A stretch of DNA of 6,976 nucleotides from Lachnoclostridium sp. UBA1781 (GTDB lineage Bacteria; Bacillota; Clostridia; Lachnospirales; Lachnospiraceae), in NCBI GenBank assembly GCA_002315495.1, contig DCGJ01000145.1, positions 624-7,599 of the forward strand, written 5' to 3'. Shown in pieces: positions 4,251 to 6,976 of this stretch (the first letter of the stretch is position 1; each line of letters starts with the position of its first letter). The notes below the pieces were generated by a model. That model saw only the letters and a list, made by a program, of their open reading frames with translations. It searched no databases and was not told the origin of the DNA. Position numbers and translations under genes: made by a program.

Positions 4251-6677
4251 ATGAACAAGAAGAAAAACACCGGCGCTATCATCACTTTGGTTGCTCTGGT
4301 AGTCGTTGGCGTCATCGTTGTGCTTGTTACTTCTTTGGGGAAGAAGAAAGATAACAACACCGAAGCTTCACCGACACCGACCGGCGGAGCAGTGCAGACT
4401 GCAGATGCTAAGACCGATACCGATTCGGAAGAGAATCCTGCTATCACACCGGTTCTAACCGACGTAGATGAAGAGAATTTCGTCTTCGAGGAAGGCATGA
4501 ACGATATCGCATTTACGAAGAACGGATACTTTTATTCCGAGGATATCATTCTGAAGGTTTTCTCCCGTAAGGGTGGCACCATTTACTATACTTTGGACGG
4601 CTCCGACCCGATTGAAAACGGAACGGCGTACGATGCGGCAAAGGGCATTTCCATGCAGTCCACGCCGGGTACTCAGCCAAAGATTTATCCGCTTTCCGTA
4701 GCTGCAGTTTACGACGACGGAACCAATTCCGGCGTATATGTTCACACCTACTTTGTAGGCGCAAAGGTTTCGAGTCGCTACACCACCTACATTTTTAACA
4801 TTGTCGGCGACCCGGACGAATTGGATAATGGTCCTGACGGAATCTTTTATGGTGAAAACTACGAAGAGCGCGGCATGGAAAGTGAACGAGGAATCCACCT
4901 CGAGGTTCTTGCCTCCGACGGAACGCCGGTACTTTCCCAGTTTGCCGGCATCCGTGTATATGGTGCTTACTCCCGTCAGTACTGGCAGAAGTCCATGAAG
5001 CTTTTCGCCCGTTCTTCCTATGATAGCAATTACAGTTCCTTCCGTCTGTCCTTTGTGGATCAGCTTCGTCAGGACGGTTCCGGAACTCAGATTTTAAACT
5101 ACGACAAGTTCGTGCTTCGTGATTCGGGAAATGACTACCAGTTCGCGTATGTACGTGACGAGTTGAACCAGGTTTTGGCTGCAAAAGCAGGCTACAGCGA
5201 CTACGAAGCCGTACTTCCTGCCATTGCTTACCGAAACGGCAAATATGTCGGCTTCTTCTGGCTCCACGCAAGCTATTGCAACGACTATTTCCTCGACAAA
5301 TACGGTGACAACCCAAGTCTTTCCGAAGATGCAGAGACCTCCGGCGAGTTCATCGTTTTGGAAGGTGGCGACAAGTTCAAGAATTCCGATAGCGATGAGC
5401 TTGTAAGCAAAATGGCCGACGAATACGAAGACAAGTACGAGGATTTCGTTGACCGTGATGTCTCGAATGACGATGTATACAAAGAGCTGTGCCAATGGAT
5501 GGACGTGGAGAGTTATCTCGATTTCTTCGCCATCAATATCTATCTGAACAACAAGGACTGGCCAAACAATAACTATAAGTGTTATGCATATGTTCCGGCA
5601 AAGGGCGAAAGCTACACCGAAGGCACGGTATTTGATGGTCGCTGGCGCTATCTTGTTCACGATATGGACTACACCTTAGGTCTCTACGACCAGCAGGAAA
5701 CCCAGGCAACCTACGATACGCTGAAGATTGTTATGAAATCATCGGGCGACCGTAATTCACCACTGTTCACTGAGCTTATGGCCCGCGACGATTGCCGTGA
5801 GTACTTCGTAAAGAAGATGCTTGACCTGGCAAATGGAGCATTTTCCTACGAATATCTGACCTCCACGCTGAAAGCCATCAACGACGATCGTGCGGACGAG
5901 ATGGTTTACTACTATAACTTCCTGGAATCCTCCCACGACTGGGGTGTTTGGACACAGTCCGAGCATTTCCAGGGCTTCACGCAGGTCATTTATTCCTTTG
6001 CAAAGGATCGTCCGGCCCGTTCCGCTTCTTATCTGAAGTCTGCATTTAGTTTGGGCAACCAGTATAAGCTGAACATCACGAACGACGGTGAGGCGAAGCT
6101 GGTCATTAACAGCTGGACCACGGACGCCGGCGTAAACTTCACCGGAAGCTACTTTGAAGATTACGAAACGACCGTTCGTGCAATGGCACCGATTGGCTAC
6201 GAAATCGATTATTGGGAAGTAAATGGAGCCAAGAAGACCGGTAAAAACCTTACCATCACCGCCTCTGATATTGAGGGCACCGAGGTGAACGTTGTGCTTC
6301 ACCTGAAGGCTTCCACTGATGACCCGATAGTTCTCTACGACATCTCTGCAAGAGACGGCGACTACATTGTTCTTCGTAATTGCACCGCTTCCGAAGCTTC
6401 ACTGAGTGGTTATTCCTTAACGATTGGGGACTACACCTATGATCTTCCAAGTTCAAAGCTTGCAGCAAATGGAACGCTCACAATTTACAGTTCCAATTAC
6501 AGCGGTGAAAAGGAGGCAAATGCCCCTGTCTTTGAAGCAAACCTTTCTGCTGATGATGTGATTACGTTGAAGAACGGCTCTACTACCGTTAACAGTCTGA
6601 CACTTCCGAAGACACATTCCGGTTTTGTCATGAGATTTGACGTTTACACCAGAGAATTTACCGAAGTTTCCAAGTAG
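4251..6677 (+). CDS. Membrane-anchored CotH-type protein kinase with accessory surface domains
   Basis: The 808-aa protein starts at ATG 4251 behind AGGAGG (4240-4245); an upstream in-frame TTG at 4203 has no ribosome binding site. Residues 1-9 are Lys-rich, 10-29 a hydrophobic signal anchor and 30-70 a polar Ser/Thr/Pro/Asp linker, placing the rest outside the cell. Residues 85-169 resemble a chitobiase C-terminal/Fn3-like domain (TIYYTLDGSDP at 110-120). The CotH kinase-like domain spans about 175-595: ERGIHLEVLASDG, FAGIRVYGAYSRQYWQKSMKL (231-251), KFVLRDSGNDYQF, YVRDELNQVLA (300-310), VGFFWLHASYCNDYFLDKY, YLNNKDWPNNNYKCY (431-445) and RWRYLVHDMDYTLG (464-477). Asp436 and Asp471/Asp473 are the likely catalytic and metal-binding residues. 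Residues 604-687 look like a bacterial repeat domain (GYEIDYWEVNG) and 692-808 like a lamin-tail domain (YIVLRNCTASEASLSGYSLT). CotH of Bacillus phosphorylates Ser/Thr-rich spore coat proteins; the substrate here is unknown. Confidence 0.9.
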   Translation: MNKKKNTGAIITLVALVVVGVIVVLVTSLGKKKDNNTEASPTPTGGAVQTADAKTDTDSEENPAITPVLTDVDEENFVFEEGMNDIAFTKNGYFYSEDIILKVFSRKGGTIYYTLDGSDPIENGTAYDAAKGISMQSTPGTQPKIYPLSVAAVYDDGTNSGVYVHTYFVGAKVSSRYTTYIFNIVGDPDELDNGPDGIFYGENYEERGMESERGIHLEVLASDGTPVLSQFAGIRVYGAYSRQYWQKSMKLFARSSYDSNYSSFRLSFVDQLRQDGSGTQILNYDKFVLRDSGNDYQFAYVRDELNQVLAAKAGYSDYEAVLPAIAYRNGKYVGFFWLHASYCNDYFLDKYGDNPSLSEDAETSGEFIVLEGGDKFKNSDSDELVSKMADEYEDKYEDFVDRDVSNDDVYKELCQWMDVESYLDFFAINIYLNNKDWPNNNYKCYAYVPAKGESYTEGTVFDGRWRYLVHDMDYTLGLYDQQETQATYDTLKIVMKSSGDRNSPLFTELMARDDCREYFVKKMLDLANGAFSYEYLTSTLKAINDDRADEMVYYYNFLESSHDWGVWTQSEHFQGFTQVIYSFAKDRPARSASYLKSAFSLGNQYKLNITNDGEAKLVINSWTTDAGVNFTGSYFEDYETTVRAMAPIGYEIDYWEVNGAKKTGKNLTITASDIEGTEVNVVLHLKASTDDPIVLYDISARDGDYIVLRNCTASEASLSGYSLTIGDYTYDLPSSKLAANGTLTIYSSNYSGEKEANAPVFEANLSADDVITLKNGSTTVNSLTLPKTHSGFVMRFDVYTREFTEVSK

Positions 6678-6708
6678 ATTGGATCATTAAGATATTATCA
6701 GATTCTAA

Positions 6709-6741
6709 AAGAGCTCGAATCCAAAACAGATTCGAGCTCTT
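6709..6741. terminator. Perfect 13-bp hairpin, probable bidirectional terminator
   Basis: AAGAGCTCGAATC (6709-6721) and GATTCGAGCTCTT (6729-6741) are exact reverse complements with a 7-nt loop. It lies 31 nt after the CotH stop. On the plus strand the following bases (TGCATATTAT) are a poor U-run; on the minus strand the stem ends in TTTT. It therefore may end CotH mRNA weakly and leftward transcripts better. Confidence 0.7.
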
Positions 6742-6760
6742 GCATATTATAGCGTTCTAT

Positions 6761-6937
6761 TTATTCACGACCGTAGTTTACGATTTCTTTTTCCCCGTTT
6801 TCCTTCTCAGTAACAAGAAGTCCAAAGTTTCCATGATATTCGAAATAGGAATACCCTTCAACATTCTCTTATTTAAAGATACACACGAAGCTGCGATTAT
6901 TGCCAATTTTCTCCTCATTTAAGCTGATTTCCGGGCA
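6761..6937 (-). pseudogene. Possible decayed leftward reading frame
   Basis: In one minus-strand frame, 22 codons (CPEISLNEEKIGNNRSFVCI then FK, 6937-6872) are followed by a single TAA (6869-6871) and then 35 codons to the next TAA (ENVEGYSYFEYHGNFGLLVT, then EKENGEKEIVNYGRE). The composition, with spaced Gly, Tyr and alternating charged residues, looks protein-like on both sides of the stop, as in a gene remnant with one nonsense change. There is no start codon or family match. The stretch is AT-richer than its surroundings (22 G/C in bases 6781-6840). An alternative small frame from TTG 6905-6907 behind GAGGAG (6911-6916) would give 42 residues. Otherwise the region 6742-6940 shows nothing I can name. 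Confidence 0.28.
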
Positions 6938-6941
6938 TCTA

Positions 6942-6976
6942 AAAGAAAAAAAAAACGAGACGACCGAAGTCGTCTC
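6942..6976 (-). terminator. Strong leftward rho-independent terminator at the right edge
   Basis: Read on the minus strand: GAGACGAC, loop TTCG, GTCGTCTC (6957-6976), then G and a run of ten T (6946-6955). The 8-bp stem is closed by a C-G pair around UUCG, the especially stable cUUCGg tetraloop. It should end a leftward gene lying beyond the right edge. Confidence 0.88.

Noticed and set aside
5094..5660. Minus-strand open frame of 188 codons inside the CotH gene
   Set aside because: It is antisense to conserved CotH kinase sequence; its hydrophobic look follows from the complement of Asp/Glu/Asn/Tyr-rich codons.
6740..6922. Plus-strand open frame of 60 codons after the CotH gene
   Set aside because: Its start overlaps the 6709-6741 hairpin, no ribosome binding site is present, and Phe/Ile richness reflects AT-rich sequence.
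1..6976. CRISPR array, insertion sequence, tRNA or rRNA genes
   Set aside because: No regularly spaced direct repeats, transposase motifs, terminal repeats or tRNA-like cloverleaf sequences were seen on either strand.

Overview
The window looks like chromosomal DNA of a low-to-mid GC Firmicute, most likely a Clostridia/Lachnospiraceae gut or rumen anaerobe. The pointers are strong AGGAGG-type ribosome binding sites, sigma-A-like promoters, short U-rich terminators, a GH115 glucuronidase (plant xylan use), and the Thr-Pro-rich membrane-anchored surface proteins common in that family. This is an inference; no rRNA or species marker is present.

Left half, minus strand (1-2320): a compact leftward operon starting from a promoter at about 2370-2398. 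It holds a 298-aa single-pass membrane protein with an acidic cytoplasmic head and a long Thr/Asp/Glu/Pro outer tail, then truA (tRNA pseudouridine synthase), then the 5' end of a GH115 alpha-glucuronidase that runs off the left edge. Gaps are 23 and 24 nt and each gene has its own ribosome binding site.

Middle (2321-2589): a divergent control region with back-to-back promoters and a 9-bp inverted repeat between them.

Right half, plus strand (2590-6677): a VTC-type polyphosphate polymerase domain protein and a DUF4956 membrane protein form one transcription unit that ends at a clear terminator. Next comes a 808-aa membrane-anchored CotH-kinase protein with its own near-consensus promoter, an operator-like nest of inverted repeats and a 5' leader hairpin. 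VTC, DUF4956 and CotH are genes I recall as recurrent neighbours in bacteria. Together they suggest a phosphate-handling module at the envelope: polyphosphate synthesis inside, a membrane partner, and an outward-facing protein kinase. The divergent Thr-rich membrane protein shares a short DAKT(E/D)T linker motif with the CotH protein and is a reasonable candidate substrate or partner.

Right end (6678-6976): a perfect 13-bp hairpin after the CotH gene, an AT-richer stretch that may hold a decayed leftward reading frame, and a very strong leftward terminator (cUUCGg loop plus a T10 run) at the edge. That terminator implies a leftward gene just beyond the window.
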